This document shows, in pieces, positions 25,108 through 36,196 of a stretch of DNA of 64,000 bases. A program made the translations under genes and the position numbers. Where the stretch lies: positions 13,338,062-13,402,061 of the forward strand of contig CM055611.1 of the NCBI GenBank assembly GCA_029379385.1, written 5' to 3'. The stretch comes from Quillaja saponaria (Eukaryota > Streptophyta > Magnoliopsida > Fabales > Quillajaceae). The notes beneath the pieces are model-generated. The model was not told the DNA's origin. It worked only from the letters and a program-made list of their open reading frames with translations, and did no database searches. The first letter of the stretch is position 1. Each line of letters begins with the position of its first letter.

Positions 25108-25400
25108 TGTTGAATAAATTGTAATTTAATGTCCCAAAATGGAAAGCCAAAAGAAAAATAAATAATTTTCTTTTATCATTATTAGATATAACTGTCCAAC
25201 AATGACTCTTCATTCTATATAAGAAGGCTTCCATTAATAGTTATCTTTTAGTAGAAAATTATTAAGGTTTTGTAGAAATCTTGGAAGAGACTTGTTTACA
25301 CCCCAATTGTATACAGAGAATAGCTCTTTAAGGATAGTATTGCATCAACAATGTGCTTCGAAGCCATTAATATGTTATTTATAATATTATTTTTCTTACA
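25108..25400 (+). repeat. 3' LTR of copia element
   Basis: 293 bp from TGTTGAATAAATTG to TTTTTCTTACA. It aligns throughout with 20180-20542 apart from the roughly 70-bp length difference and scattered substitutions. Followed by ATGTC at 25401-25405. Confidence 0.92.
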
Positions 25401-25405
25401 ATGTC

Positions 25406-26440
25406 CAAACTAGGAGATCTTCAAGATCTTGATCAACAATTATAAAAAGAACATAATGGCACATATTTCTCAGCAAACAAAATGTTTATGTTGGATTTTT
25501 TCAATTTACCCAAAAGCTTAAATTGATAAGAATCTGTCCTAACTACATATTTGAAGCCCAATAAAATTTTTTTTCCCCTTTCTAATTGATACTTTCACAA
25601 CTTCTGAACTCCTATGTATACATAATGAATAATTTTGTACTTAATAGATATTTTTCTGATATGTTAATGGATAAATAAAAAGTGATTCCTATTTCAAGCT
25701 AAGCACTAGAGTCATCCCCAGTAAATAAGGGATACATGTATAGGATTCCATATGACATTGCCTTAATAGTTACAAGTTTCAGTAGACACTCATTTTTAAT
25801 GGTGAAACAAAAGTCAAAGCTATGAAAAAACATAACAATACTCACAAACAATAACCCACATTTGAATGTTAGTTACAAAAGTAATATGTGAACGAATGGA
25901 GGTATATTAGAGAACCTCACCAAACTGATTAAAAAAAAAAACTTAAAGGGAAATCCATTAATGGCCAATATAGTAAAAGACAATAATTAAAGTGTAAACA
26001 TATAACTTCAATCGACTAGCATAATTACCATTTCAAGTTAGTTTAGACCAGTATGTCACTTCTACCCAAAAATAAAAATAAAACTAAACCTAAAACAAAA
26101 AGCCAAAAAATAAAAAATTTCTTTCTAATAATTTCGTAGCAACCCAAAAGAATTAAGAAACAAAATTGATTGATGATAGAAGAAGAACCCTAAAAGAACA
26201 TATATACCATTGGAGATTATCCGTGACTTTATATTTGAAACCAGCTGGAGGGTTGATCTAACACTCAACAAGCTTCTTTTGAAGTCGATTGCATGAAATC
26301 TTAGTCATAGTCTAAACACTAAAATCGAGATACAATTCATTACAAGATAAGAATTTTTTTTTTTAGAAACCTCATAATTAAATTCACACCTTAATGGATT
26401 CCCTAAGTTGAAACCAAATTCAGAAACTTAAGGTTTGAAT
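25406..26440. other. No gene recognised; possibly interior of a CACTA element
   Basis: AT-rich DNA between the copia insertion and the region leading to the CACTA-like terminus at 26978. The opposite strand of 26400-26560 looks like an untranslated leader (CT-rich), but no frame could be assigned. Confidence 0.35.
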
Positions 26441-26559
26441 GCCGACGAGTGAGGTAGGTAAGAGGGATGAGAGAGAAAGTGTGTAGAAGGGGCTCGAGTT
26501 TGTAGAAGTCAGAAGAAAATGAGGGAAGAAGAAAAACATGAGTTAGGTTTTAATATGGG

Positions 26560-26978
26560 AAAATATATCTTCGTCTACAGTGGCAGACGTAAGTATATTG
26601 AGTGGAAAATTCAGATCAAATGCAAACGCAGATATAAATGAATTTTTAACAAAATTATTAAGATACAAATGAATTTTTTTTTAAAATTGATTTCACTATC
26701 TGTGTTTGTAATATGCAAATGCAAATAATGAAAATGCAGATGAAGAAAAGTTTACAGAAAATAACGCCAATATTAGATAATTGCGTCTATAATGGCTAAT
26801 GTTGATATGAAAATTGCAGATATAGATATGTTCGAGAAATATGGTGTTAAAAATAATTATTTTTTGCATCTGTTTTAAAAATATATGCTTTAATTTTATT
26901 TTATTTTAGGACTATTTGCATCTAGGATTATTTGAGTCTGTTTTAGTGCAAATGTAGATGAGATAATTTCTTGTAGTG
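26560..26978 (-). mobile_element. CACTA (En/Spm)-type terminus
   Basis: On the - strand the sequence starts CACTACAAGAAATTATCTCA at 26978, the usual CACTA end. The next 400 bp repeat a short motif of the type ATGCAAAT/TTTGCATC/GCATTTGCAT, as expected of subterminal repeats. The three bases outside are AGT. No matching opposite end was found, so this is a one-ended remnant or the far end is lost. Confidence 0.55.
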
Positions 26979-27625
26979 AGTTCTTGAAGGAGAATAGTTT
27001 CTCCAAGTAAAATTGGCACAATTTTGTCAAATCTTGGGAAAGAATTGTTTTGAAAGCCGGGCCCAAGATTAGTGACGGAAAGCTAGAGTGCTCAATTAAC
27101 AAAGAATGATTTACTGTGATACAAGAAGTCCTTGAATAATGTGGATTCGAAGCACAAGATCTAAGTATTCCTGAAATTCTCTAGAAAGACCTCCTATAGC
27201 AAGAGAATGTGATTTATGGTTTGGTTGTAGCTACCTTTTGAAGAAGAAGGGAGAGAAGACACCATTTTTTATTCATGGAGAAAAAGAAGATAGAAGTTCA
27301 AATATTGTGGTGAAAAAAAGATAGAAAGTAAGAGATTCTCTAATTCTAGACTTTTATATAGCTGGAAGAATCTAAATTTTTTGCTGGATACATCGAATGT
27401 TCATTACAGAAAAGCCACATAGAGAGGTAGCTTTCATAATCTAAGGAGAGTAATGATTCAATTTCTTTCCAAACATGAGAGTTGTTCGCTATGCAAGTAG
27501 GGTAATAATTTAAAACTTTTCGGATTTTGAAAAATACGTTAGCTGGAAAGATGAGGGAGCAAGTAAGTTTAAGATTTTTTCATATTACCTTACTTCATTC
27601 AACTTAAGGCAATATGGGAGGGCAT

Positions 27626-28156
27626 TGTTGACACCTCAAAATGCCAAATATGATACGGCCTGAATATTTCTCATGCCAAAACCAGAGGTTGGTCATGGGA
27701 GAAGGATTATTTTGTGTGAACTCTTTCGAAGTAAAATTACTCTGAAAGTCAGTATTGGGAGCAGTTAATTAGATTAATGACGATTATTAAGCAGTGTCAA
27801 TTGTTACAGTATTTGAGAAGTTTGAAATTTGATTCAACTATCTTGGAAACTGTTGAGACTATAAAACACTGTCATTTGATGTATTTGTACTGGTTTTTAA
27901 ACTAATCAACAAATATTATCTTTTGCTTGTCTTTAGTTTCTTTACTTTTCTCTGCATTGCTAATTATGTTTGTCTCTAGAAATTGTTAGTTTGTTTTTAC
28001 ATCGACACACTCATTGCCAATACTTTGCATTAGAGTTTGAATCAATAGCCTGAAAGTTATTAACAATCATCTGATCATTTAAATTGGGAATACAAGTTCT
28101 TAACATGTCACTATTCAAATTGCCATTAATAGTATCGATTTTTGATCGGGAGGACA
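27626..28156 (+). repeat. Possible LTR (weak)
   Basis: GGGAGGGCAT, a polypurine-like tract, is followed by TGTTGACACCTCAAAATGCC at 27626. A TATA-like GACTATAAAACACTG is near 27855. TTAGTATCTGAGTAAGG at about 28174 resembles a decayed primer-binding site. No second copy and no coding domain were found nearby. The end coordinate is a guess. Confidence 0.3.
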
Positions 28157-28170
28157 GGAAGTGGTATAAA

Positions 28171-28879
28171 AAATTAGTATCTGAGTAAGGACCAGCTGCT
28201 AGAGTTGCACGGACAAAGCTTAGTTTATAGTTGTATTTCTTTCTTTTTTTTTTTTTTTTTTTTCTTTTTTTGGTAGGAACAATGGGGAAAGCCCAAAATT
28301 AATAACAATAGACAACTATAAGGCTAACAAAGGAGAACAGAAAACATGCATGAGATCATGTATGATTTTTATTTTCTAATCTAGAGAACAAATTATGATT
28401 TTATGAGAAAGATGAGTTGGAGATAAAACCTCTTGTAGTCGTCACCAGAATTTGATCTCGATCTCGCTCGTTGCAATTTTGATGGGAGCTAAAGTTATGG
28501 TTAAGACTTTTTGAAAATCCTATCTTTTTTATTTTTCAGTAGCAAGTGAGCATGGAAGAGGTATTTTTTCTTCCTCTTCACATTATTTAATTATAAAGTT
28601 TTTAATGTTTAATAATAAAAAAAAAAATTTAGTGCCATTTTATTAACCAGTAATTAATATGAAAAAACTAAATAACTCGTGTAATGTTTCAAAGGCATTT
28701 AAATGGAAGAGAATCAAGAAATTTCTAGTGGCAATTTATTTTATTTATTATTATTAATGAATTCACAAGGCTACATACATACATATATGATTATATATAT
28801 ATTATATTGTGGAGGAAGTTATTAAAAGGAAATTAATCCTTATTTTCTGCCTTCCTCCACTCATGGAATTGCAGATGGA
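28171..28879. other. No gene recognised
   Basis: T-run at about 28240-28263, AT-rich DNA and a (TA)-rich stretch near 28790. It forms the 3' flank of the defensin gene on the - strand. Confidence 0.5.
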
Positions 28880-29471
28880 TCAACAAACTTTAGTGCATAG
28901 GCACTGTACTCCTTTGCATCCACCTCCGAGTAAGCCTTCTATTCTGCTGCAGACTCTTGCACATTGGAGCGATCCGGTGCTGCCAATGCATCCACCTTTG
29001 AAGCTACCGCTTGGTACGTTACAAGTCTTTGCCTCAACAGTTTGAATCATCGTCCTCTCTTCTACACTCATCAGAAATTTCATAAAGAAAAGAGATACAA
29101 TAGTTAATCAATTAAATTCAACATACGATAACATAATTATCTCCAAAAGAAACACCCTTAATAGTCGGTGTTAAAAAAATCATTTTATTTAAAATCTTTA
29201 ATTACTGTAGGAGTTCACAAATTGATACTATTACATGGAGATCTAGATTTGTGAAGTGGAGCTTATCAATAATGAGACGATCAATAGTTATGTGTGTACA
29301 TAATGGGACGACAGGTTGGCCTATCCAGCCACTTACAATCACAAGGAATACTTCAAATTTATGAGATAGGTGAAAGATGAAACGGAAGGTGGAGAGTCTT
29401 AAATATTAATTACCAACAGCGACGACAATGAGAAGCAAGAAGAACAACCCAAAAGATTTCTTGATCTCCAT
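28880..29471 (-). CDS. Plant defensin precursor (gamma-thionin fold), two exons
   Basis: Exon 1 is 29471-29414 on the - strand (58 bp: ATG, Lys-rich start MEIKKS, then a hydrophobic signal-peptide core FFLLLIVVAV). Exon 2 is 29061-28880, entered in phase 1 after TGTAG and ending in TGA. Donor GTAATT and acceptor AG bound a 352-bp intron, and an intron inside the signal-peptide region is usual for defensins. The 79-residue precursor ends in a mature part with eight cysteines in the spacing C-X10-C-X8-C-X3-C-X10-C-X4-C-X-C-X3-C and the GGGC knot motif. Such proteins are secreted antimicrobial peptides with four disulfides. The reading frame is intact. Activity and target are not predictable from sequence. 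Confidence 0.88.
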
Positions 29472-29550
29472 GACTAAAGAGTAGTTTATATGATCTTCAC
29501 CCCACAAACAGAGATTCTTGAGTAGTCTTCAATATATTGTGATAGATGGT

Positions 29551-29568
29551 AATATAATATATATATAC
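29551..29568 (-). promoter_or_regulatory. TATA-rich candidate core promoter of defensin gene
   Basis: A TATATATATATTATATT run on the - strand lies about 80-97 bp upstream of the ATG, a suitable distance for a short 5' leader. Such runs are common in this AT-rich DNA, so this is only positional inference. Confidence 0.35.
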
Positions 29569-30480
29569 AAGTGTGGGATTTGGAGATTGTCGGAGACGGA
29601 GCAAAAGGGAACAAAGAAAAGTTGTATTTTATAGAATAAATTGAACAGTTGAGATGATGAGACCCATGCCTCATCTCCAGTTCCTCAAAAAGAAACTGAC
29701 AAACCGATCAAAAAACAGATACACCTCCTACGTATATACTATTCAGTAGGGGAAATTGTCTCCACGTGGAAGTGTCAAATTAAAAGATATTGTGGTCCTC
29801 ATTTTGATTTTAATTTCGGTCTTTATACTTAAAAATAATGCAATTGATTGTTTTCTAATCTTACAATTATTTCACTTACATTTCTGACGTCACTTAACAT
29901 TCAACTAATTCAAACTAATGCTAATAATGTTGATGTGACTAACGAGAATGAGGTGGACGGCCCATGCAGTATTCTTGACCAATAAAAAATAGTCACGTGA
30001 GTTGTATAAACGAGGAAAGCTTAGATAGCCACCTGATAAGAATTGAATCATAATGAGTTGGAATCCAAGGCATGGTTAATGGTTACGTCGAGGTAAATGA
30101 TTAGGGTTGTGATAGGTGAAGCCAATATAAAATAGGTCAATCCTAGAAAATGAATGATACTAATTGATGTCACTGAAAACGATGCATTAAATCAATACAA
30201 AAAATAAATAATTTATGTAATTGACCCAATAATTTAACATTTAAAATTTTATTGAGTTGAGCTTACACAACATGACTTCGACCATTTTTCTTCATAACAT
30301 ACCTCTACTTTCTAGCCAAATGTATGTTTTCCCATAGTTTAAGTGTCATCTAATCTATATTCATTGTTATAACTTGATATCTTATTGTACATTTAAAATA
30401 TTTGTGTATAACTTCTTGTTATAAAGTAAATAAAATTTGAACCAAGTGGATGAATGATTAATCTAGCCGAGATTTAAATT
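29569..30480. other. 5' flank of defensin gene; no gene seen
   Basis: Contains CCACGTGGA (about 29763) and a further CACGTGA (about 29994), G-box-like words often bound by bZIP/bHLH factors. No coding sequence was recognised. Confidence 0.4.
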
Positions 30481-30489
30481 CCACCATAA

Positions 30490-31750
30490 CTTTTTTTGTT
30501 GACTTTGACTCACTTTTGGGACTTTTGTCTTTCCTTATTTTCTTTTCATTTTTCCTTTTCCTTTGTTCTAATCCCCACTGCCTCTCTATTTTTTTTTATT
30601 TTTTTTAGGTATCTGCTAACTGAGTCTTCATTGTATGTTATGTTCTTGTTTTGCTTTTGCTCCTCTTGTCTTGGTCGTGAAGTCCTTCTCTTGTAGCTGA
30701 TTATTGAAGAACTTTATTGTGCTCACATTTCTTCCTTTCTCCCTTGCCCTTGTTCTGTTTTTGCGCATCTTAAAGTGGACAAAAGCAACCGGGGTCAGCT
30801 TCTCTGTTTGGATTTGCAAGAAACCAAGCCTGCAACCTTGCCGTTTTGCTCAACCTTCCATAGGTAGTTGCCGTGCTTGTGTGAGAGTAAAATTCTAGCT
30901 GTGGCAGCTGCTGCAGGGGACATTACTAGCTGCTGCAAACTACCTGGTTGTGCTCTATTCTGGCTTTGTAGCAACAGTGCTTTGCTACAATCTTCTTATG
31001 GCTATTTTGGTAAGATGAATTCATGTATTTGGTGGCTATTTTAGAGAGAGGGGGGGGGGGGGGGGGGGGGGGTGGGGTTTAAGTTGCCATAGTTAGCAGC
31101 AAAGGGTTCTTTTTGGCAGCCACAATTTGTGTGGCCGCCCTCCTTTTAAGTTTATAGTTTTAGTTCTTTGATATTATAGTAGTTGATGATTTAAGATTAG
31201 GGATTAAGGGAATTGTGAATAACATGGATTAGAAATAATATGAGTAGAAGTACAAATTAAATGGTTAATGGAATTGAATTAGGTGGTATTGATGTTGGAT
31301 ATATGTATAAATAAAGCTTTTAGGTTACTTTGATTAGCTAAATTAAATTCTAAGTTGAAATTTGGAAATTGAGTAATATGAGGGTTGATGGAATTGTGTT
31401 GATTTTATTGGAATAGGTATATACATAAACACATATGCATGAAATGAAACTAATTATGTTCTTAATGTGTTTGTTAAAATGCCAAAGAGGGATTAGTTTC
31501 AAAGTAATGCATAAAACTTATATGTATATGTAGGGTTGAGGAATTATAGAACTAACCATAAAATTTATAAACTAAGCAATGCTTGAATTTATGATTTTCA
31601 GCTTTGGAACGTGTTATGGATACACTGACAACTTTGGATTATAGATGGAATGACAAACCAAATACTTAAGCCTTGTGAGTGAAAAATGTTACTCATTGGT
31701 TGCTAGACTAATGTGATTAATTGTTTTGGTATATTTGTATGAATATGTTC
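30490..31750 (+). repeat. Partial long LTR related to 14.5-18.5 kb copies
   Basis: It carries the landmark CCTTGTGAGTGAAAAATG...GGTTGCTAGACTAATGTGAT at about 31672-31718, homologous to 15753-15800. The start side shares CCACCATAA and TTGACTTTGACTC with the reverse-strand relative near 18530. The 3' third, with any primer-binding site, is absent. Confidence 0.55.
31050..31072 (+). repeat. Poly(G) tract of 23 bases
   Basis: An uninterrupted run of 23 G followed by TGGGG, preceded by GAGAGAG. It lies inside the partial long LTR in otherwise AT-rich DNA. Confidence 0.9.
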
Positions 31751-32049
31751 ATATAGTGGTTACAGACATATGCAGAGATATATGAAATAATATATATATT
31801 ATATATATATATTTATAAATTAAAAGGAAATGATGAGTTGGTTGGGATGGTGAGATAAGGGGAGCTAATAGCAAGCACAAGTTTGGATCACATCAGATTT
31901 GGATGGTTTTTGTTTTTGGGTTCATAATGTAATCAAACATGCACTGTAATGAAAGAATGAGGTAGAAAAGGATGGGTTGTGAGGTTGTGGTAGGGCTTGT
32001 GGAAGGGATTGAGATGGGGGTTGCCACCGAGAAGGAGGTGGCAACCCCT
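31751..32049. other. No gene recognised
   Basis: (TA)-rich stretch at about 31781-31812 followed by a purine-rich, G-rich + strand segment (about 31840-32040). Nothing assignable. Confidence 0.45.
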
Positions 32050-32165
32050 TAGGAAAAACTTTTAGAAAATCTAAGTTCTTATACCAACTTGAATCTAATG
32101 ATGATTTTGTATTAGATGAGAATGGAATAATTTGATTACATAGGAAAAACTTTTAGAAAATCTAA
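32050..32165. repeat. 25-bp direct repeat pair beside a palindrome
   Basis: The 25-bp word beginning TAGGAAAAACTTTTAGAAAA occurs at 32050-32074 and 32141-32165. The second copy ends exactly where the palindrome begins. Confidence 0.85.
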
Positions 32166-32235
32166 TGTTATGTTAGTCAACTTGTATAGTCTATATCTAT
32201 ACATATATAGATTATACAAGTTGACTAACATAACA
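32166..32235. repeat. 70-bp near-perfect palindrome (hairpin)
   Basis: Arms 32166-32196 and 32205-32235 (31 bp each) are reverse complements with one mismatch, around an 8-bp loop. The arms start with TGTTATGTTAGTCAACTTGT. Confidence 0.92.
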
Positions 32236-34329
32236 AACACAGTCTACTATAAGACTAAGTACAATAATCAAGTATAAATCTTGGGCTATTACATACTCTA
32301 ACCAAATTTAAATTAAGAAAAAAGAGAGTAAGAATAAGTTTTACTTTTACTTCAATATTTCCAATAAGGCTTACTTTTAAGATATATATATATATTTTTA
32401 AAGTAAGTCCTACATTTTAATTAACACATTATATATATACCCTAGTTTGTTTATTTAATTTTTAGTTTAAAATTTTGATTATGTATATTATTTTTCAAAA
32501 AATATCATTAAATTAAAAAAATTTCCTTATTTAATAGCTAGAAGAGTAATTTTTTAAAAAAATAAAAATTAATGAAAACTACCGCATTCAAGAGAATAAA
32601 AAATTCAAAAGTTATTTTCATGAGTAGCTTTATATTCATATTCAAGTGCGGAACCATGATTTTTATATAGACTGGGACGATATTGGGGTGAATTTTTTAT
32701 TTTAAAATTCCTCAAGTTCATATAGGTCTGCTTGAGCCCTATTTTTGTTTGCTTGAAACTCACGAGCATAAACTCACAAGGATCTCACAAGTGTAAGTCC
32801 AAGAGAGGTAATTAAGTAAATTATCACCAAACTAATTACTTTATATATTCATTTTTAACATGTAGTAATTAAGCGTCACCAAATTAATTACTTTATATAT
32901 TTATTTTTAACATTCATTTTTAACATGTAAATTATCACCAAACAAATTCTTAAAAAAGTTAGCCCAAGCTAGGACTTGTTGGGCCCTAACTTTATCGCTG
33001 TTCATATATATATCACTTATTTATTTATTTTTCAAGAAAATATTTAAGTATTTATATATATTTTTTACTGTCTTCATGAAAAAATAATATAAATACAATT
33101 TGAGTATGAAAATAATATTATTTTTATTTTTATTTTTTTTAAATATGAAAGATAATGAGTACTTTTTATTAATTAAAAAAAAATTATTGTTCCATTAATG
33201 TTAGACAACTTAAAAATAATTTCACTTAATAATATTTTTAATTACTTAAAAAAAAAAAACATAAAAAGGTTAAAAATAATGTACAATGTACTTAGGGTCT
33301 AGGATTTATTTGAAAATAAATCTTAAATGTAAGATGTATTGTGAATATGAACTCATTATAGGACTTACTAAAAATGTTATAATATAGGTAGAACTTATCA
33401 GTATTTTTCACAATTTAAATTGGTATCCTCAAATTAAATTTCTTTGCAATTAATTAGTTCTAGAATTTTCTCTCGCAGAAAACATAGATAAATCTTGAAT
33501 CACAAAATATGTATTCCTCTTTTTCTTTTGGAATCAATCATTAAAATTAGAATTTGTCAAACTCTAATTGCAGTGATATCTTACTTATGCTTAAATTTCT
33601 CTTCACTTTTCTATTATTTATCTAAAATCTACATGCATATGGCTTCTCAAGGAGATAGATAAAGAAAGACAAGGTGTACCTTAAATTCATAGTTTCGTCA
33701 ATATTCTTGATAACTTATAATCTACTAACTCCGTCGTAGTTTATGATTTTCTCCAAAAGAACAGAAGTTTTGAAGTGTAAATTAGTTGATAATTTTGTTA
33801 TTATTTTTTATATTAGTAACATAACTCCTGCAACCTCTACTACAGAATTGTTTATCATATAAGTATCTTAGAACTCTTTTTTCAGCCATTAGTCATTTTT
33901 TATATAATCCATTTAGGAATTATTTATTATATATATATTACTCTTAAAATATGTTTTCTTATTCACATGTCATACATGAATATATACAACTTAATTAAAA
34001 TTCTCTCATATCTCATTTGGTTGTTCTACTGCACTACTGAAAAATTCTTTTGAGAAAACAGCTTCCAATGGTTTCTAGGAGCTTTTTTTCATTTGCAATC
34101 TTCAACTAAATAGGAATTTTGTGCTATAGTTAGTTTCGTTTACTCATACAGAACAATTAGTAGAATCTCAGTCATTGTTAATATAAGGTCTACTTGACCT
34201 ACATATTAGCATGTACTCCATGAATTCTCTTCTTTTTGAACTGTCTACCAAATTTATGAGCTAAACTACACTGTTCATGTAGTTTTATGAACAATTTTCA
34301 ATTCTCAAGCATTTGTAATTTCACGTCTA
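32236..34329. other. No gene recognised
   Basis: Very AT-rich with (TA) runs and long A/T tracts. Words of the dispersed AAGTAAGTCCTA/AGAACTTAT type lie at about 32395 and 33330-33410. Short repeats ATTACTTTATATATT occur near 32838 and 32886. Confidence 0.5.
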
Positions 34330-34700
34330 CTCAACTAAATCTTAAATCCCAAACTAATTAGGGTTAGCTATATGAATAATTTTCTTTCATTCTCATCGAT
34401 CCAAGACGTCATTTTCAATAATGCCTAAAGCAGTCATATCCTTTTCAAATACTGCCCTCGTGTAAGTTTCAGTCTCCCTCTACTATGTTTAACATCTATA
34501 ACCTGCACCAAATCACATTTTCCAACTACTATGTCCATTGGCCAACGTTGGATATGTCCAAACTAACGTAAATGATTATCTCTCATTTTTTCTTCCATAG
34601 GTGCTACCTCCACCTTCCTACAAATCTCCTCTTTTCATATTCTATCCTTTCTTGTATATCTCATCATCCATCTCAATATTCGCATATTATATTTTATCAT
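34330..34700 (-). mobile_element. RTE-type LINE, 3' terminal remnant
   Basis: On the - strand, broken frames give the C-terminal signature of plant RTE elements: ILRWM, KEEICRKVEVAPMEEKMRDN, LR-FGHIQRWPMD (34531-34568, with a stop replacing W) and SRGRLKLT. It is followed by TTTGGGATTTAAGAT, resembling the RTE 3' tail (TTGGGATTAAGGCT). Stops and substitutions make it inactive. The family was recognised from memory of these motifs. Confidence 0.75.
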
Positions 34701-34922
34701 TTTTTGTAATTTAATGTGTAAAAACTTTAAGTATATATACTAGTAAAAGCTTGTGTCAGTTTTTAACATTCGTAGTCATAAGAATTATATTTATATTTCC
34801 AGTAAAGAATCTCAAACAAAGCTGCATAACAAAAAAGAAACACAAAAACCATATAATTCATTACATCATTACGTAATGTTGGACCAAAGTTATATTAATC
34901 TTCTCGTGGTAGCTTCACGTCT

Positions 34923-35062
34923 CTATTGCTGCAAAGGATAATGGGTTGGGTTAGTAGCCGCTGGCTCCCAAATAGAAGAGTATGATGGAGCATCTTCATT
35001 GACACGAGGCAAGTCAAAGTTGATGCTCTTAATAGAAGGGTATTTCCAGACCTCCTTTTTCT
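34923..35062 (-). CDS. Unassigned terminal exon (possible gene 3' end or captured fragment)
   Basis: On the - strand, an acceptor TTTTACATAG ends at 35063 and the frame is open for 45 codons to TAG at 34925-34923. The peptide reads KKEVWKYPSIKSINFDLPRV, continues NEDAPSYSSIWEPAATNP and ends HYPLQQ. Balanced composition, with codon use unlike the surrounding AT-rich noise, and a good splice acceptor suggest a real C-terminal exon. I did not recognise the family. No upstream exon could be fixed in 35063-36196; a weak candidate lies at about 35450-35540 on the - strand. It might also be a fragment carried by a transposon. Confidence 0.45.
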
Positions 35063-36196
35063 CTATGTAAAACAGTACTCTCAATCCTCATAAAATCAGT
35101 AAAATTTTATAAATTGTAGTACTTCCCTTAAGCAAGATTTAAATTTTTGAGCAACTTTTGATGTTACTAGTTCAATCTTTCTGAACGGTTAATACATTAG
35201 TCTCTTGATACGAGCCCAACAATAAGTAATAATAGAAAAAGATGATAAGGTGGAAAGATTTGGGAACCAATATAGTATTCTTTATGATAATCATTATGAT
35301 GCCTAAAGGTGCCTCTACTATAAAGTGGCCTGTATACATGGATTTAAGCACAATAAGTTATAGTTTACTGATAGCCTTAAAACTTTCCTATATAGTTAGA
35401 ACTAAAAAGAGTCGGGTAACATGAATGAGAAGAAAATTATCATTGTCATTGCCTTTTTTTTCTTTATGAGTAAGGCTCCAAACACATTCAACTTTTTTCC
35501 AACCATAGCAGTTCATGTCCATGATTCTATATGCAAATTTTGAGGTTTGTAGAATATATTAGGACCATTCTTGGGCAACTTTTGATGTTTCTCAATAAAA
35601 TCATATATTGCACAGTTTGTAAATCAGAAGAAAAGTATTGATTATTGTTGTTTCAATTATGAAAATGACGGATTCTTCTCTCTTCCTTTTTTCTCATCTA
35701 CAGACGAACAATAATTATTTTGTTGATTTTGTAGACATCAAAAACTAAGATAGTTTCTTTGGATTATATTAGCTCTGATCACCTTAAGCTATTACAGTAT
35801 GCCTCTGTTTATAAAGAAAAAAGTACAAAATCATCAAACCTATGTGTATATTTGTTCAATAATGTCTTTTATATACATAACCTTCATTTTTTTATTTTTT
35901 TTTTCCTTTCAACCTTCTGTTTATAGGTGCCTTGTAATCACAAATCTAGAGATCTGAAGCTAACCAAAGTAAACTGAACTTCTTAGGCATGTATTAATTG
36001 ATCATCCCATAAGTAATTAATAATGTCCAAAATATGTTGTAGTAGTAGCAGAAGAAGATATTTTAGTTATGTTTTAAATGATCATGTTTGTACAATTAGT
36101 CACAAGTCAAAAGTACAGATTATAAGAAGTAACTATTTATATTCAGTAGGAGAGGTCTCTGATTTGAGGTGCTACAATCGAAAATAAAAAAACATT
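35063..36196. other. No further exon fixed
   Basis: Searched on the - strand for exons upstream of 35062. Only short, ambiguous open stretches were seen. The + strand frame at 35242-35424 has no recognisable domain. Confidence 0.4.

Larger units (their letters stand above)
20180..25400 (+). mobile_element. Ty1/copia retrotransposon, full-length but inactivated
   Basis: Two LTRs, an exact 5-bp target duplication and the order gag, protease, integrase, reverse transcriptase, RNase H define a complete copia insertion. All regions carry stops or frameshifts, and the protease active site D-S-G reads D-F-G (WWLDFGVTIH). A purine-rich GTTGGGGA tract precedes the 3' LTR. No clear Met-tRNA primer-binding site follows the 5' LTR at 20543, which may be decayed or deleted. 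Confidence 0.93.
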
